Source: DATBVX01 sp035263105 (lineage in GTDB: Bacteria > Pseudomonadota > Gammaproteobacteria > Steroidobacterales > Steroidobacteraceae). Taken from it: a DNA stretch of 25,895 nucleotides. This document shows positions 25,473 to 25,895 of this stretch, one piece after another; the first letter of the stretch is position 1; each line of letters starts with the position of its first letter. The stretch is taken from the NCBI GenBank assembly GCA_035263105.1, contig DATFRO010000091.1:1-25895 (forward strand). The letters run 5' to 3'. Both the position numbers and the translations under genes were made by a program. The notes under the pieces are model-generated. The model ran no database searches, was not told the origin of the DNA, and saw nothing but the letters and a program-made list of their open reading frames with translations.

Positions 25473-25623
25473 GTTGGCTGGGTGTGCACGGATGACCTCG
25501 GCGTCCCGACACGAATGAAACGCCGTGGCACCGACATCCGAGCGATCGCGCTGGCCCTCGTCTTGCCATCAATGCAATCAAATCCGAACGGGACACCGAG
25601 GTCATCCGGCACACCCAGCCAAC
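25473..25623. repeat. Near-perfect long inverted repeat (35-36-bp arms, 80-bp loop)
   Basis: The left arm 25473-25508 (36 nt, starting GTTGGCTGGGTGTGC) pairs with the right arm 25589-25623 (35 nt, ending GCACACCCAGCCAAC). Apart from one extra A in the left arm and one C/T difference they are exact complements. The loop holds no gene. Such a structure suggests a MITE-like insertion, a remnant of a mobile element or a structured RNA after the ParB-like gene. No flanking target duplication was identified. Confidence 0.85.
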
Positions 25624-25764
25624 TCCCCAACCGTCCTGCATCAAACAGTGACTTGTGCGCGCGCAGCGCTAGCTAGCCTCTTTGCTTTCGCGTTAGCGCG
25701 CCCGCTAACTCTTCAGGCGTCCGCCGCATAACTCACTCTATCGATGCAGGCCGGAGCGGATGGA

Positions 25765-25876
25765 CATTGGGTGACACCTGCTCGACGGCGCCGTACCAGT
25801 GTTTGCGGGTGCGACGCTTCAAGTTCTGCGGTAGTGAGCGTGACCCCGGCGCCGGCGACAGGTTTGTCACCCAATG
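25765..25876. repeat. Imperfect inverted repeat at the window edge
   Basis: CATTGGGTGACACCTG (25765-25780) is complementary to CAGGTTTGTCACCCAATG (25859-25876) except for two extra T bases. Two perfect 10-bp palindromes lie inside, ACGGCGCCGT (25785-25794) and CCGGCGCCGG (25846-25855). The arms could be ends of a small mobile element or of a gene-spanning hairpin; the edge prevents a decision. Confidence 0.5.
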
Positions 25877-25895
25877 GCCACGCCGCGACGGCTCT

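Larger units (their letters stand above)
25455..25895. other. Terminal 441-bp non-coding stretch
   Basis: Beyond the ParB-like stop no ORF looks protein-like. The plus-strand frame from 25744 to the edge and a minus-strand frame running in from the edge to about 25727 are open but have no recognisable motif. The stretch contains the long inverted repeat, a 7-bp hairpin (GTTAGCG 25692-25698 with CGCTAAC 25703-25709) and a second imperfect inverted repeat near the edge. GC content drops around 25640-25740. It may be the margin of an accessory region. Confidence 0.6.

Noticed and set aside
25304..25644. Minus-strand ORFs overlapping the ParB-like 3' end and long inverted repeat
   Set aside because: They arise from the repeat and the antisense of a real gene, with basic low-complexity composition.
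25692..25740. Possible integron attC site (GTTAGCG/CGCTAAC hairpin)
   Set aside because: The 7-mers do not fit the GTTRRRY/RYYYAAC core consensus and no integrase or cassette is visible.
25744..25895. Open frames reaching the right edge on both strands
   Set aside because: Both are short, antisense to each other and overlap an inverted repeat; there is no recognisable protein motif.

Overview
The window looks like a piece of a GC-rich gammaproteobacterial chromosome, possibly of the Steroidobacter/Nevskia/Xanthomonadales type. This is an inference from the large TonB-dependent receptor with a VTG-type plug start, the TSP3-OmpA protein, the MalT-like LuxR regulator, the REP-like palindrome and strongly GC-biased third codon positions. 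No 16S or other taxonomic marker is present. High GC produces many long antisense shadow ORFs, which are left out. No tRNA, rRNA, CRISPR array or intact transposase was seen.

Bases 1-5473 hold glycogen metabolism: the 5' part of glgC (minus strand, leaving the window), divergent glgB (branching enzyme) and, tail to tail with it, an alpha-glucan phosphorylase of the DUF3417 type. The whole glgC-glgB gap is occupied by a REP-like composite palindrome. Bases 5580-8149 are a tight operon-like run: PadR regulator, HAAS/sensor-type membrane protein, an unrecognised exported four-cysteine protein and a DUF192 protein, with overlapping stop/start codons. Bases 8252-9899 encode a TSP3/OmpA outer-membrane protein and a small soluble protein that starts with TTG.

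Bases 9900-19292 form the most unusual block. A 987-residue TonB-dependent receptor stands behind a 394-bp leader with a near-perfect palindromic operator candidate and ends at a textbook terminator. It is followed by an Ala/Pro-rich exported protein, a minus-strand overlapping pair (a TPR aspartyl/asparaginyl beta-hydroxylase followed by an exported Sel1 protein carrying a TonB C-terminal domain), a second Ala/Pro-rich exported protein and a minus-strand TPR protein with a different 2-oxoglutarate/Fe(II) oxygenase domain. Two TPR-fused oxygenases of different families, plus an unanchored TonB-like protein beside an outer-membrane receptor, may be a receptor-linked hydroxylation system. That linkage is inferred from position only.

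Bases 19397-25454 carry a MalT-like LuxR regulator (divergent from the TPR oxygenase), an NTF2/SnoaL-like protein, a 38-residue predicted membrane microprotein, a small exported protein, an alpha/beta hydrolase resembling 3-oxoadipate enol-lactonase, a coiled-coil tail-anchored protein and a ParB-domain protein with a histone-like basic tail. The last 440 bases contain no convincing gene but two inverted-repeat structures, one with roughly 35-bp arms.
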